Shown here piece after piece: positions 23,551 to 32,736 of a stretch of DNA of 41,530 nucleotides. Numbering within the stretch: position 1 is the stretch's first letter; each line of letters begins with the position of its first letter. The stretch is from the NCBI GenBank assembly GCA_003017855.1, contig PYER01000024.1:1-41530 (forward strand), read 5' to 3'. The notes under the pieces are model-generated. The model was not told the origin of the DNA. It did no database searches and worked only from the letters and a program-made list of their open reading frames with translations. The translations under genes and the position numbers were made by a program. The stretch is from a filamentous cyanobacterium CCT1 (GTDB lineage: Bacteria > Cyanobacteriota > Cyanobacteriia > Phormidesmidales > Phormidesmidaceae).

Positions 23551-25050
23551 ATGGAACAGAGTGTTTTTTCCTACGGCATCATTGCCTTTTTGCTCGGTAC
23601 GCTGGGCATTGGGGTGTGGGCCTCACAACAAATTAAAGGCGACAGCGTCAATTTTTTGGTGGCGGGGCGCGGGCTGGCTTTGCCCCTGGCGGCGGCTACG
23701 CTGATGGCGCAGTCGGTGGACTCCAACGCTACCCTGGGCAATACCGATCTCTCCTCAGCCTTCGGGTTTTGGGCGGGGGCGGCGCTGCCCATCGGACTTT
23801 CGGTTTGTCTGTTGCTAACCGGGCTATTTTTGGCTAAGCCCATGAACCGCATGGGGCTGATTACGATCCCCGACTTTTATCGGGTTAAGTATGGCCGCAC
23901 GGTGGAGGTGATTGCCGCCTGCATTATGTCGGTGAGTTTCTCGTTTTTGCTGGCGGGCAACCTGGTTGCTGGCGGCTACATGTTTGAGAATTTTTTGGGC
24001 ACCAGCTACGTGGGCGGCATTACGCTGCTGGCGGCGCTGGTATTTGCCTACACGGTGTCGGGCGGGCTGTTTGCGGTGGCCTATACCGATTTTATTCAGG
24101 TAATGATTGCCCTAGTGGGAGCCTGGGCACTGCTGCTGTTTGTGGTAGCCAATTTTGGCATCACCATCGACCCCGGCATGGGGCCAGGGGCAATTGACCA
24201 ACTCACCGCTGTTAGCTCTGGGGCGGCAATAAACTGGGCCAGCATCATTGCCCTGGGCTTTGGCAACATGGTGGCGATCGACTTTATGGCCCGCATTTTT
24301 GCTGCCGAAAGCCCCGAAACGGCGCAGCGAGCCTGCTTTATTGCCTCGGCGGGGACGCTGATTATCGGTATTCCGTTCTCGGTGATTGCTCTGGGGGCCA
24401 ACAGCATTCTCAGCCAGGCGGGAATTGTGCCCGATGGTCCGGTACTGTTTGCTCTGCTGGATAGTGTGATTCCGCCGCTGCTGGGGTTACTAGTACTGGC
24501 GGCGATTTTGTCGGCCTCGCTCTCCACTGCTGACGGTGCAATTTTGGGCACTTCGTCGGTGCTGGCCCACAACGTGCTGGGCATTCGCCATGCTACGGCT
24601 CATGGGGCAGGAGGCGATCGCCTGCTGCTGATCACCCGCTTGATGGCGATTGTAATTACGGTGCTGGGGGTAGTGCTGGGTCTGAAGGTGCCCCAGACCG
24701 GTGTACTGCTGCTACTGGCCTTTGATATGAGCTTTGCGGGTCTAGTAGTACCGCTGATTGGTGGCCTATTTTGGGCCAAGGCCACCCGGCAGGGGGCGCT
24801 TGCCTGTATTGCGGTGGGGTCGCTGTCGCGCCTGCTGATGTTTACGCTGATGCCGACTATGTTTGGGGTCGACAACACCCTGCTGTACTTTCCCAATGGC
24901 CTGTTTACCGCCGATTTTGACGGCTTTCCTACGCTGATTAGCCCGCTACTGGGCCTGGCTGCTTTTGTGGCGGTGTCGCTGCTGACTCACAAGCCCTCAA
25001 ATGCTGATCGACAGCGGGCTGAGGTGCTGGAAGAGGTGCGATCGCTGTAA
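23551..25050 (+). CDS. SSS-family sodium:solute symporter (candidate guanidine transporter)
   Basis: This 499-aa membrane protein has about 13 hydrophobic segments and sodium:solute symporter (PF00474) features: FLVAGRGLALPLAAATLMAQ early, IPDFYRVKYGRTVEVIAA, the YTVSGGLFAVAYTDFIQVMI block of helices 5-6, and LAAILSASLSTADGAILGTS in the Na+-site region (helix 8 of the LeuT-like core). Such proteins couple Na+ entry to uptake of solutes such as proline, urea or pantothenate. A guanidine-I riboswitch and terminator control the gene, so guanidine or a related compound is the likely substrate. The ATG at 23551 has AAGGAG 10 nt upstream; the longer frame starts at a TTG inside the terminator T-run and is rejected. 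Confidence 0.93.
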   Translation: MEQSVFSYGIIAFLLGTLGIGVWASQQIKGDSVNFLVAGRGLALPLAAATLMAQSVDSNATLGNTDLSSAFGFWAGAALPIGLSVCLLLTGLFLAKPMNRMGLITIPDFYRVKYGRTVEVIAACIMSVSFSFLLAGNLVAGGYMFENFLGTSYVGGITLLAALVFAYTVSGGLFAVAYTDFIQVMIALVGAWALLLFVVANFGITIDPGMGPGAIDQLTAVSSGAAINWASIIALGFGNMVAIDFMARIFAAESPETAQRACFIASAGTLIIGIPFSVIALGANSILSQAGIVPDGPVLFALLDSVIPPLLGLLVLAAILSASLSTADGAILGTSSVLAHNVLGIRHATAHGAGGDRLLLITRLMAIVITVLGVVLGLKVPQTGVLLLLAFDMSFAGLVVPLIGGLFWAKATRQGALACIAVGSLSRLLMFTLMPTMFGVDNTLLYFPNGLFTADFDGFPTLISPLLGLAAFVAVSLLTHKPSNADRQRAEVLEEVRSL

Positions 25051-25084
25051 AGCTTGGTGTTGATTAACCGAAGCATGACTTTGG

Positions 25085-25112
25085 GTAGGGGCAAACGGCC
25101 GTTTGCCCCTAC
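25085..25112. repeat. Perfect 28-bp palindromic dispersed repeat
   Basis: GTAGGGGCAAACGG followed by CCGTTTGCCCCTAC is a perfect palindrome in the spacer between the converging symporter and MFS genes. Related copies lie at 27967-27994 and, degenerate, at 1709-1736. As a hairpin near the ends of two convergent genes it may also help transcription termination. Confidence 0.8.
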
Positions 25113-25211
25113 GAGAGACGTTGCAGTTTTAATTCGTGCCTTTATTCATCAACGTCTGAATTTTGTTTCTCAAACTAACCTACGAAATCTGCGATCGCAC
25201 CCAACACAGCT

Positions 25212-26579
25212 TTATTTCGCAACCGCCTCCGATTCCAGCACTGATTGCAGCGTCGCTTGAACAGCTGGCTGTGGAGTGGCTTCTTTCACCCGCAGCGTCA
25301 GGGGCACCGCAATTAAAAAACAAACCCCGCCCAGCACCACCGCCAGCAGACGGTTGTTGTCGAGCAGATGGGCCATGATCCACCCCAGGCCCAGAGAAAC
25401 AATGATCTCGGGCAGCACAATAAACATGTTGAAAATGCCCATGTAAATGCCGCCTTTGCGAGCCGGTAACGCCCCGGCCAGCATGGCGTAGGGTAACGAT
25501 AAAAGACTGGACCAGGCTATCCCCAAACCCAGCATGGGCAGCAGTGCCCAGCGCGGCGATGGCACAAACCAGAGCGAAATCAACCCCAGCCCGCCACAGG
25601 TGAGACAGAGCGCATGGGCAATGGGTCGGCTGGTCGCCGCCGCCAGGCGAGGCAGCACAAACGATATCCCAAAGCAAACGGCGTTGTAGGCCGCAATGCA
25701 GATACCCGCCCACTCAATCCCCTGACTGTAGAGGGGCGACGACTCATCGCTGGCGCCAAATAAGTTGTGGGCCACCGCCGGAGGAAAGTACAAAAAGACG
25801 CAGTACATGCCCAGCCAGCTAAATCCTTGAACCCAGGCCAGCTGCCGCATGGTTGCAGGCATTTGCTGAAAGGCCGTGACGATTTCTCGCACCGTAGAGC
25901 CGACTCCCAGCCGCCGCTCCTGCTGCTCTCGAAAGGCCTCCATATCGCGAGGGGGCCGCTCCTCAGTGGTAAATACGGTCCACAAGACTGTACCTAAGAA
26001 GAAAACGGCGCCGGTGTAAAACGAAATTTTGACCACCAAGGGTACGCCGCTGGCCACACTTTCTCGCACGCCAAAGACGTTGGCTAGCACCCAGGGTAGG
26101 GCAGAGGCGAGCACCGCCCCCAGGCCAATGAACAGGCTTTGCATGGTGAAACCCTTGGTGCGCTGCTTGGGCGGGAGCAAGTCGCTAACAAAGGCCCGGA
26201 AGGGTTCCATGCTGATGTTGGCCGCCGTGTCTAAAATCCAGAGCAGGCCAACGGCTATCCAAAGGCTGCCTGCATTGGGCATCCACAGCAGCGCCAGCGA
26301 GGCCAAAATGGCGCCAATTAAAAAATAGGGACGGCGACGACCCAGAAGCCCCCAGGTGTTGTCGCTGAGGTTGCCGATGATGGGCTGCACAATTAGACCG
26401 GTGAGGGGGGCCGCTAGCCACAGAATAGGAATTTGATCGGCATCAGCACCCAGGTGTTCAAAGATGGCGCTGGTATTTGCCATTTGCAGCCCCCAGCCAA
26501 ACTGAATGCCGAAGAAGCCAATGCTCATATTCCAAAGCTGCCAGAAGTTTAGCTCTGGTTTTGTCTGTGGTGAAGTCAA
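25212..26579 (-). CDS. MFS transporter, SLC45/GPH-like
   Basis: This 455-aa membrane protein has about 12 hydrophobic segments. It resembles the sucrose/SLC45-like branch of the major facilitator superfamily: NFWQLWNMSIGFFGIQFGWG in helix 1, LTGLIVQPIIGNLSDNTWGL followed by GRRRPYF (the loop 2-3 signature), and MEPFRAFVSDLLPPKQRTKG before helix 5. Such carriers move sugars or glycosides with protons; the substrate is unknown. The start is taken as TTG 26579 with GGAG 7 nt upstream; the longest frame (from TTG 26654) adds 25 residues of doubtful quality. Another start near the first helix is possible. Confidence 0.87.
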   Translation of the reverse strand: MTSPQTKPELNFWQLWNMSIGFFGIQFGWGLQMANTSAIFEHLGADADQIPILWLAAPLTGLIVQPIIGNLSDNTWGLLGRRRPYFLIGAILASLALLWMPNAGSLWIAVGLLWILDTAANISMEPFRAFVSDLLPPKQRTKGFTMQSLFIGLGAVLASALPWVLANVFGVRESVASGVPLVVKISFYTGAVFFLGTVLWTVFTTEERPPRDMEAFREQQERRLGVGSTVREIVTAFQQMPATMRQLAWVQGFSWLGMYCVFLYFPPAVAHNLFGASDESSPLYSQGIEWAGICIAAYNAVCFGISFVLPRLAAATSRPIAHALCLTCGGLGLISLWFVPSPRWALLPMLGLGIAWSSLLSLPYAMLAGALPARKGGIYMGIFNMFIVLPEIIVSLGLGWIMAHLLDNNRLLAVVLGGVCFLIAVPLTLRVKEATPQPAVQATLQSVLESEAVAK

Positions 26580-27054
26580 ACGGGGTCTCCAAATGTCGCC
26601 GGGGGTTGCGGTCGTCAGCAGCGACTGGCTCGCTCGCGATTTACCGGCACCCAAGTTTCTGCTACAGCTAGTTGCAACAGATAGAAGGTCTGCATCTGCC
26701 GCTAGGGCTTGGGGCTTCCCAGCGCTATTTGGCGGCAGCTCATGTGATCTCGATAAGGGTCAAGATGCAACGTCATCTGGGGCCAGCATTGCCAAACAGA
26801 CTACAGATGTCCCAACTAGGGCTTGGATGTATGGGCGGCGGCGGTTGCGCCAGCTCAAATCTGTAATCCGGAATGCTTTAAACGCTAGCGCGTTTGCCGG
26901 ATGCCGGAGCGGTCGATACACAAATCGTACTGCTGCCTCTATTGTGACAAAGTTTGAATCAGAGCACCTGCTACCGCAGACCGATTGACGGGGCGATCGC
27001 CCCGGTTTCCCCTAAATATTTTTCTATGGAAACGATTGAAGCTAGGTAAACTTG
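26580..27054. other. Gene-free spacer with HIP1-centred palindrome
   Basis: This 475-bp stretch lies between the MFS gene and hisG. A plus-strand frame at 26506-26988 overlaps the start of the MFS gene antisense and has no recognisable sequence, so I do not call it. The one clear element is a perfect 16-bp palindrome CGGGGCGATCGCCCCG (26989-27004) centred on a HIP1 octamer, downstream of hisG. It may be a terminator stem or just an extended HIP1 site. Confidence 0.5.
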
Positions 27055-27702
27055 CTACACCGCAACGGCCTCGGCCTGCTCGCGCAGGCGATCGATCAGC
27101 TCCTTCAGACCGTAGGGGTTGACCCGGTAGCTGAGCGGGTGGGCGATCAGCCGGGCGGTGCTGTGGTAGAGCACTTCGAGCTCCATCAGGTTGTTTTCTT
27201 TTAGAGTTTTGCCGGTGGAGACCAGATCGACGATCGCCTCCGACATGCCGGTAATGGGTCCTAGCTCGACCGAGCCGTAGAGCGGCACAATTTCCACCGG
27301 CAAGTCCAGGCTCTCGAAATAGTCGCGGGCGCAGTTGACGTACTTTGAGGCTACCCGGCTGTGGGCGGGCAGATCTAGCGCCGAGCGGTAGGGGCTGTTG
27401 GTTTTGACCGCCACCGACAGTCGGCAGCCGCCAAAACCCAGGTCGGCCAGGTGAGCCACGGCGGGCTTTTTCTCGCGCAGCACGTCGTAGCCGACCATAC
27501 CGATCTGGGCCTGGCCGTATTCCACATAGACCGGCACATCCTGAGCGCGCACCAGCAGCGCTTTGGCCTGCCCGGAGGGGTCGGTAATTTGCAGCTGACG
27601 GTTGGCGCTGTCTTGAAACAGGCTAAAGTCGAGACCCACAGACTGGAGCAGGCGAATGCTGTCGTTGAGCATGCCGCCCTTGGGCAGCGCGATGGTAAGC
27701 AT
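27055..27702 (-). CDS. hisG: ATP phosphoribosyltransferase, short form
   Basis: HisG joins ATP and PRPP in the first step of histidine synthesis. This 215-aa protein is the short (HisG_S) type: [57 protein letters not shown], and the PRPP-binding loop [20 protein letters not shown]. It lacks the C-terminal regulatory ACT-like domain of the long form, so it needs the partner HisZ, which is not in this window. The length is normal for the short form. Confidence 0.96.
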   Translation of the reverse strand: MLTIALPKGGMLNDSIRLLQSVGLDFSLFQDSANRQLQITDPSGQAKALLVRAQDVPVYVEYGQAQIGMVGYDVLREKKPAVAHLADLGFGGCRLSVAVKTNSPYRSALDLPAHSRVASKYVNCARDYFESLDLPVEIVPLYGSVELGPITGMSEAIVDLVSTGKTLKENNLMELEVLYHSTARLIAHPLSYRVNPYGLKELIDRLREQAEAVAV

Positions 27703-27843
27703 GGTAGTTCTTGGGTAAAAAGCGGAAGGTGATCTAGAGATTTACAGCAATTTTCTCGGCGGCAGGGGAGGCAGGATCATTTGAGAAGGCCTGCCTACCC
27801 AGGGGCGTGGGAACAGGTGAATGGGCGAGGGAAAAGGATGGTC

Positions 27844-27860
27844 GGTGGGCATTGCCCACC
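27844..27860. repeat. GGTGGGCATTGCCCACC short palindromic repeat
   Basis: Arms GGTGGGC and GCCCACC flank ATT, and CCTACGG follows. This type of short palindrome (GGTGGGCA-TGCCCACCCTAC) is common in cyanobacterial intergenic DNA. It is one of several unrelated repeats in the spacer between hisG and dapL (27703-28013). Confidence 0.6.
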
Positions 27861-27930
27861 CTACGGTCGGTCTGAAGAGGAGAAAGCGGTGAGAGGATGG
27901 CAAACAGCGATGCCTTTAAAGCAATCCTTC

Positions 27931-27968
27931 GGATCACAGGTCATCGGGCGGATCACAGGTCATCGGGT
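27931..27968. repeat. 19-bp direct tandem repeat, two copies
   Basis: GGATCACAGGTCATCGGGC (27931-27949) is followed directly by GGATCACAGGTCATCGGGT (27950-27968). The second copy runs into the palindromic repeat starting at 27967. This looks like a recent local duplication. Confidence 0.85.
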
Positions 27969-27994
27969 AGGGGCAAACGGTTGTTTGCCCCCAC
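27967..27994. repeat. Near-palindromic dispersed repeat (second copy)
   Basis: GTAGGGGCAAACGG followed by TTGTTTGCCCCCAC matches the perfect 28-bp palindrome at 25085-25112 at all but three positions. It lies about 20 bp beyond the end of dapL and may contribute to its termination. Confidence 0.8.
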
Positions 27995-27998
27995 GTCT

Positions 27999-28030
27999 CA
28001 CATCCGAAACTTTTCACATCCGAAACTTTT
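27999..28030. repeat. 16-bp tandem duplication over the dapL stop
   Basis: The unit CACATCCGAAACTTTT occurs twice in a row (27999-28014 and 28015-28030). On the dapL strand the unit covers the last codons (K-F-R-M) and the stop, so the end of the gene has been copied just behind itself. Confidence 0.85.
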
Positions 28031-29249
28031 CGGTGACGCGGCGCATGGCTTCGTTCACGTTGTCGCGGCTGTTGAAGGCCGAAATGCGGAAGTATCCTTC
28101 GCCTGCGGCTCCGAAGCCCGAGCCGGGGGTACCCACCACGTGGCAGCTGTGCAGCAGCTTGTCAAAAAAGTCCCAGCTGGTGAGGTCGTTGGGGGGTTTG
28201 ACCCACACGTAGGGAGCGTTGACGCCGCCGTAGACGGCGATGCCTGCGGCGGTGAGCTGCTCGCGAATGATGCGGGCGTTCTCCATATAAAAGTTGATCA
28301 GCGCTTTAGTTTGGGCCTGTCCCTCGGGCGAGTAGACCGCCTCGGCCCCGCGCTGCACGATGTACGATACACCGTTGAACTTGGTGGACTGGCGCCGGTT
28401 CCACAGGCCGTGGAGGGCGACGTCGCTGCCGTCGTCGGCTTTGCCCATCAGGGTTTTGGGCACCACGGTGAGGGCACAGCGGGTGCCGGTAAAGCCCGCA
28501 TTCTTAGAGAACGAGCGAAACTCAATGGCGCAGTCCCGCGCTCCCTCGATCTCATAAATAGAGTGGGGAACCGCAGGGTCGGTGATAAAGGCCTCGTAAG
28601 CGGCATCAAAGAGGATGATCGAGCCGTGGGCGCGGGCGTAGTTGACCCAGGCCTGCAGGTGTTCTTTGCTGGCGACGGCCCCGGTGGGGTTGTTGGGAAA
28701 GCAGAGATAGATTAGGTCTACCTTTTCGTTGGGGATGCTGGCGGTAAAGGCGTTTTCGGCGTTGATGGGCAGGTAGGTGAGGCCACCATATTCGCCCTTT
28801 TCGTTGACGGGGCCGGTGTGGCCAGCCATCACGTTGGTGTCAACGTAGACGGGGTAAACCGGGTCGGTGACGGCGATCGAGTTGTTGCTGCCAAAGATAT
28901 CTAAGATGTTGCCGCAGTCGCACTTGGAGCCGTCGGAGATAAAAATTTCGCTGGCGTCGATGTCGCAGCCCCGCGCTTGAAAGTCGTGCTGAGCCACTTT
29001 TTCGCGCAGCCACAGGTAGCCCTGCTCGGGACCGTAACCTTTGAACTGGTCGCGATCGCCCATATCTTCTACCGCTTTGACCATGGCGGTACGGCAGGCC
29101 TCGGGCAGCGGCTCGGTAACATCGCCAATGCCCAGCTTGATAATTGGGGCGTCGGGGTTGGCCTCGGCAAAGGCCGCCACCCGACGGGCAATTTCAGGAA
29201 ACAGGTAGCCCGCTTTGAGCTTGAGATAGTTATCGTTGATGGTGGCCAT
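28014..29249 (-). CDS. dapL: LL-diaminopimelate aminotransferase
   Basis: DapL converts tetrahydrodipicolinate directly to LL-diaminopimelate for lysine and peptidoglycan synthesis, the route used by cyanobacteria and plants. This 411-aa protein is full length: [20 protein letters not shown] at the N-terminus, [62 protein letters not shown], and the PLP lysine K249 in [14 protein letters not shown]. These are strong DapL features separating it from general aspartate aminotransferases. It diverges from purC. Confidence 0.97.
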   Translation of the reverse strand: MATINDNYLKLKAGYLFPEIARRVAAFAEANPDAPIIKLGIGDVTEPLPEACRTAMVKAVEDMGDRDQFKGYGPEQGYLWLREKVAQHDFQARGCDIDASEIFISDGSKCDCGNILDIFGSNNSIAVTDPVYPVYVDTNVMAGHTGPVNEKGEYGGLTYLPINAENAFTASIPNEKVDLIYLCFPNNPTGAVASKEHLQAWVNYARAHGSIILFDAAYEAFITDPAVPHSIYEIEGARDCAIEFRSFSKNAGFTGTRCALTVVPKTLMGKADDGSDVALHGLWNRRQSTKFNGVSYIVQRGAEAVYSPEGQAQTKALINFYMENARIIREQLTAAGIAVYGGVNAPYVWVKPPNDLTSWDFFDKLLHSCHVVGTPGSGFGAAGEGYFRISAFNSRDNVNEAMRRVTEKFRM

Positions 29250-29459
29250 GGGGCGTTGCGCAGTGGTTATGGGTAATGGTTACGGTTACTTAAACCAGGG
29301 TACAGCAAGGGTACAGCGCTACGGCGAACCATTACGTGCCCTAGGCCGCAAACCCTCAGTTACAGCCATAGTTGGGCCACTGTTTTTGGGTGTCACGGCA
29401 GGTGCGTTAAGGAAATAGCCCCAAACGCTACTATGGGGTGTCGCTACTACTGCCCAACC

Positions 29460-30218
29460 ATGGTTTCCGGCAATACCTCTGGCGCGCCCCTGGGCGAAAA
29501 GCTCTACGAAGGCAAGGCCAAAATCATCTACGCCACCGACGACCCGGCGGTACTGATCACCTACTTTAAAGACGACGCCACCGCCTTTAACGCTCAAAAG
29601 CGCGGGCAGATTGTCGACAAGGGGCCGATCAACTGCGCCATTTCTACCTATCTATTTCGGCAGCTGGAGGCAGCGGGGATTGCGACTCACTGGCTGGAAA
29701 CCACGGGCGATCGCACCATGCAGGTCAAAGCCCTCCAGATCATCCCGCTCGAAGTGGTGGTGCGCAACCTGGCGGCGGGCAGCCTGTGCAAGCAGACGGG
29801 TCTACCCCTGGGCCAGCGCCTGGAGCCGCCGCTGGTGGAGTTTTACTACAAAAACGACGACCTGGGCGACCCGCTGCTGACGGGCGATCGCATTCGCGCC
29901 ATGGCGATCGCCAGCGAGGAACAGATCTCCACCCTGCGCCGTCTTGCCCTCAACATCAATCAAATCTTGACCGACTTCTTTGCGGGCTGCGCCATTACTC
30001 TAGTCGACTTCAAGCTGGAGTTTGGCGTCGATGCCCAGGGGCAGATTCTGCTGGGCGATGAAATCAGCCCCGACACCTGCCGTCTGTGGGATCAGTCTAC
30101 CGATGACGAAACCCAGCGGGTGCTCGACAAGGATCGATTTCGGCAAGACCTGGGCCAGGTCGAAGCTGCCTACCAGCGTGTGCTAGAGCGGGTGCTGGCA
30201 CAATCAACCAAGAATTAG
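29460..30218 (+). CDS. purC: SAICAR synthetase
   Basis: PurC joins CAIR and aspartate in purine synthesis. This 252-aa protein has the normal length and the blocks LYEGKAKIIYATDDPAVLIT, YFKDDATAFNAQKRGQIVDK, PLEVVVRNLAAGSLCKQTG, and CAITLVDFKLEFGVDAQGQI followed by LGDEISPDTCRLWD. I prefer the ATG at 29460 (MVSGNTSG); an in-frame ATG at 29433 would add nine residues unlike the family. It precedes omp85, the usual cyanobacterial order. Confidence 0.96.
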   Translation: MVSGNTSGAPLGEKLYEGKAKIIYATDDPAVLITYFKDDATAFNAQKRGQIVDKGPINCAISTYLFRQLEAAGIATHWLETTGDRTMQVKALQIIPLEVVVRNLAAGSLCKQTGLPLGQRLEPPLVEFYYKNDDLGDPLLTGDRIRAMAIASEEQISTLRRLALNINQILTDFFAGCAITLVDFKLEFGVDAQGQILLGDEISPDTCRLWDQSTDDETQRVLDKDRFRQDLGQVEAAYQRVLERVLAQSTKN

Positions 30219-30267
30219 CACCATCAATGCGGTAGAATTTGTCCGATTGCGGGGGCAGCGGCCCGCC

Positions 30268-30286
30268 CCAGGGCTATTTTCCCTGG
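30268..30286 (+). terminator. Possible weak terminator after purC
   Basis: CCAGGG-CTATTTT-CCCTGG forms a 6-bp perfect stem about 50 bp after the purC stop. A second imperfect stem (AAGCCC with GGGCCTT) follows. There is no clean T-run, so it may be only a structured spacer ahead of omp85. Confidence 0.3.
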
Positions 30287-30348
30287 CTCTAAGCCCGGGA
30301 GATGGGCCTTTCATTGGTGTGTGGACGTGTTTAGCAGGTGTGTTTTAG

Positions 30349-32736
30349 ATGCGGGTATCTTCTAATTATTTATTGGCTGTTTTGGCGACTTCAGGGCTAG
30401 TGGGGCTGGCTACAGCTCCGGCTCAGGCCAACCCAGCCGTTCCAGAACTGCGCCAAGAATCTTCCCCTGAATCGAGCCCGGCTGTTGATTCAACCTATAG
30501 CCAGAGCGCCTCATCCCTAGCTGCCCCAGAAGTCGCCCCAGAGCCTAACTCTGCCGCAGCTACCGATACCCTCGATTTTGGCCTAACGCAGCCCGAGGTA
30601 GACAATAGCCCTGTCGTAGAGGTTCTGCAGGGAGCCATCGACAACTACCGCGCTAGCGATGGTGAGGCGACGGCAGAGCCTGCAGCCGTTTCCTTGCCCA
30701 TCGCCAGTCCAGACGCGGTTCAACCGCAGAGTGCCCAGCTAGCTCAGACCCCCAGCACCCCGCGCGAGATTAGCCCCGAAGAAGCCCAGCGCATTTTAGA
30801 CGGGGCCGTGCAGCGCCGCAGTCAGCCGCAGCCTGCGCCCAACCAGCAGGGGCAACCTGAAACCCCTGACGAATCAGACCCTGATAACGAAATCCCTGAC
30901 GAAGCGGCGGAAGAAAGTCCCGAAACCCCCGCCGAAGAAGCTGAGGAGGCTCAAGAAGCCGAAGAGCCTCGGGTGCTAGTGGCCGAAGTGCAGGTGCAGC
31001 CTACCCAGGGAGAGCTTGATCCATCCCTCGAAAACCTCGTCTACAGCGTCATCGACACTCAAGCCGGGCGTACAACCACGCGCACTCAGCTTCAGCAGGA
31101 TATCAATAGTATTTTCGCCACCGGCTTTTTTGCTGACGTCGATGCCCAACCCGAAGACACCGACCTTGGCGTGCGGGTGACCTTTGTTGTACAGCCCAAC
31201 CCAGTGCTGACCGACGTGCGGGTAGAGGGCAACGAGGTGCTGCCCCAGACCGTAGTCGATGAAATTTTCGACGAGCAGAAGGGGGAAATCATCAACCTGA
31301 TTGATTTTCAAGAGGGCATCTTAGAGCTGAACCAGTGGTACCAAGACCAGGGCTATGTGCTGGCCCAGGTCGTAGCCGCACCGCAGGTCTCGCCACAGGG
31401 GGTCGTAACCCTGGAGGTGGCCGAAGGGGTGATTGAAAGCATTGAGGTGCGCTACATCAACGATCTGGGGCAGTCCGTCGACGATGAAGGAAACCCTGTT
31501 CAAGGACGTACCCGGCCGTTTATCATTACGCGAGAATTTGAGACCGAGCCCGGTGAAGTATTCAACCAGGCCCGGATTGAACAAGACTTTCAGCGGGTGT
31601 TTGGGCTGGGCATTTTTGAGGATGTGGTGCCGGGTCTAGAACCGGCTGAGGATGACCCTCGCCAGGTCAAAGTCATTGTCAACGTAGCTGAGCGCAACAC
31701 TGGCTCGGTTGCGGCAGGCTTAGGCTTCAACTTCACGGGTGACCTGTTTGGTACGGTCAGCTTCCGCCAGGACAACTTTGGCGGCAACAACCAAAAATTC
31801 AGTGCCGAGGCGCAGCTCAGCACACGAGATATTCTATTTGATCTGTCCTTCACCGACCCCTGGATTGCGGGCGATCCGTTCCGCACCTCCTATACCGTTA
31901 ACGCCTTTGCCCGCTCAGCCAACAACCTCAACTTTGAGGATGGCCCTAACCCCATCGATCTGCCTAACGGCGATCAGGTCCGCATTCGTCGTTTGGGTAC
32001 TGGCATTACCTTTAGCCGCCCCCTCGACAACGGCTGGACGGTGGCCGTGGGCACGCTGATTCAAAATGTGTCTGCTCGCGACCAAGGGGGCCGGGTTAAT
32101 GCAGTAGATGCTGCCGGCAACCCCCTGACGGCTAGCCCCAGTGGGGTCGATGACCTGTGGACCTTCCCGATTAGCGCCACTCTCGATCGCCGCAATGACG
32201 CGTTTAACCCCACCAGCGGCAGCATACTGCGCCTCAATACTGAGCAGTCGGTACCCCTGGGGCGGGGCAGCATCTTTATGAACCGGCTGCGGGGCAGCTA
32301 CAGCTACTATATTCCCCTCAGCCTGCTGAACTTTGCCGAGGGGCCTCAGGCGCTGGCCCTCAACATTCAGGCCGGCACCATTGTAGGTGAGGTGCCCCCT
32401 TACGAGGCCTTTGCGCTAGGCGGCACCAACTCCATTCGCGGTTACGACGAAGGGGAAGTGGGCAGCGGTCGCAGCTACGCCCAGTTCACTGCCGAGTATC
32501 GGTTCCCGCTGTTTTCCTTCTTGGGTGGGGCGCTATTTTTAGACGTTGGCAGCGACCTGGGCAGCGGCAACGCCGTACCCGGTGCCCCCGGACCATCGCG
32601 GGGCAAACCCGGCAGCGGGATTGGCTATGGGGCTGGGGTCCGGCTCTCAACTCCGCTAGGTCCTCTGCGCATTGACTACGGCTTTAACGATCGCGGTCAA
32701 GGACGTATTCACTTCGGCTTTGGAGAGCGTTTCTAA
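30349..32736 (+). CDS. bamA: Omp85/BamA-type outer-membrane assembly protein
   Basis: Cyanobacterial Omp85, the relative of chloroplast Toc75, inserts beta-barrel proteins into the outer membrane. This 795-aa protein starts with a signal peptide (likely cleaved after A27, APAQA-NP), then an unusually long acidic, proline-rich linker to about residue 207. Three POTRA domains follow (about 209-285, 286-370, 375-450; for example [20 protein letters not shown]), then a 16-strand-type barrel starting [31 protein letters not shown] is the conserved (V/I)RGY loop-6 motif, and the C-terminal phenylalanine (GFGERF) is the usual barrel signal. Its stop overlaps the lpxC start (TAATG), linking outer-membrane protein assembly to lipid A synthesis in one operon. 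Confidence 0.96.
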   Translation: MRVSSNYLLAVLATSGLVGLATAPAQANPAVPELRQESSPESSPAVDSTYSQSASSLAAPEVAPEPNSAAATDTLDFGLTQPEVDNSPVVEVLQGAIDNYRASDGEATAEPAAVSLPIASPDAVQPQSAQLAQTPSTPREISPEEAQRILDGAVQRRSQPQPAPNQQGQPETPDESDPDNEIPDEAAEESPETPAEEAEEAQEAEEPRVLVAEVQVQPTQGELDPSLENLVYSVIDTQAGRTTTRTQLQQDINSIFATGFFADVDAQPEDTDLGVRVTFVVQPNPVLTDVRVEGNEVLPQTVVDEIFDEQKGEIINLIDFQEGILELNQWYQDQGYVLAQVVAAPQVSPQGVVTLEVAEGVIESIEVRYINDLGQSVDDEGNPVQGRTRPFIITREFETEPGEVFNQARIEQDFQRVFGLGIFEDVVPGLEPAEDDPRQVKVIVNVAERNTGSVAAGLGFNFTGDLFGTVSFRQDNFGGNNQKFSAEAQLSTRDILFDLSFTDPWIAGDPFRTSYTVNAFARSANNLNFEDGPNPIDLPNGDQVRIRRLGTGITFSRPLDNGWTVAVGTLIQNVSARDQGGRVNAVDAAGNPLTASPSGVDDLWTFPISATLDRRNDAFNPTSGSILRLNTEQSVPLGRGSIFMNRLRGSYSYYIPLSLLNFAEGPQALALNIQAGTIVGEVPPYEAFALGGTNSIRGYDEGEVGSGRSYAQFTAEYRFPLFSFLGGALFLDVGSDLGSGNAVPGAPGPSRGKPGSGIGYGAGVRLSTPLGPLRIDYGFNDRGQGRIHFGFGERF

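Noticed and set aside
26506-26988. 160-aa plus-strand open frame over the MFS start and the spacer
   Set aside because: It runs antisense to the MFS N-terminus, has no recognisable motif and has a composition like shadow frames.
26989-27004. HIP1-centred palindrome as a distinct regulatory site
   Set aside because: HIP1 octamers are very frequent in such genomes, and a symmetric GGGG/CCCC flank can occur by chance; reported only as part of the spacer.
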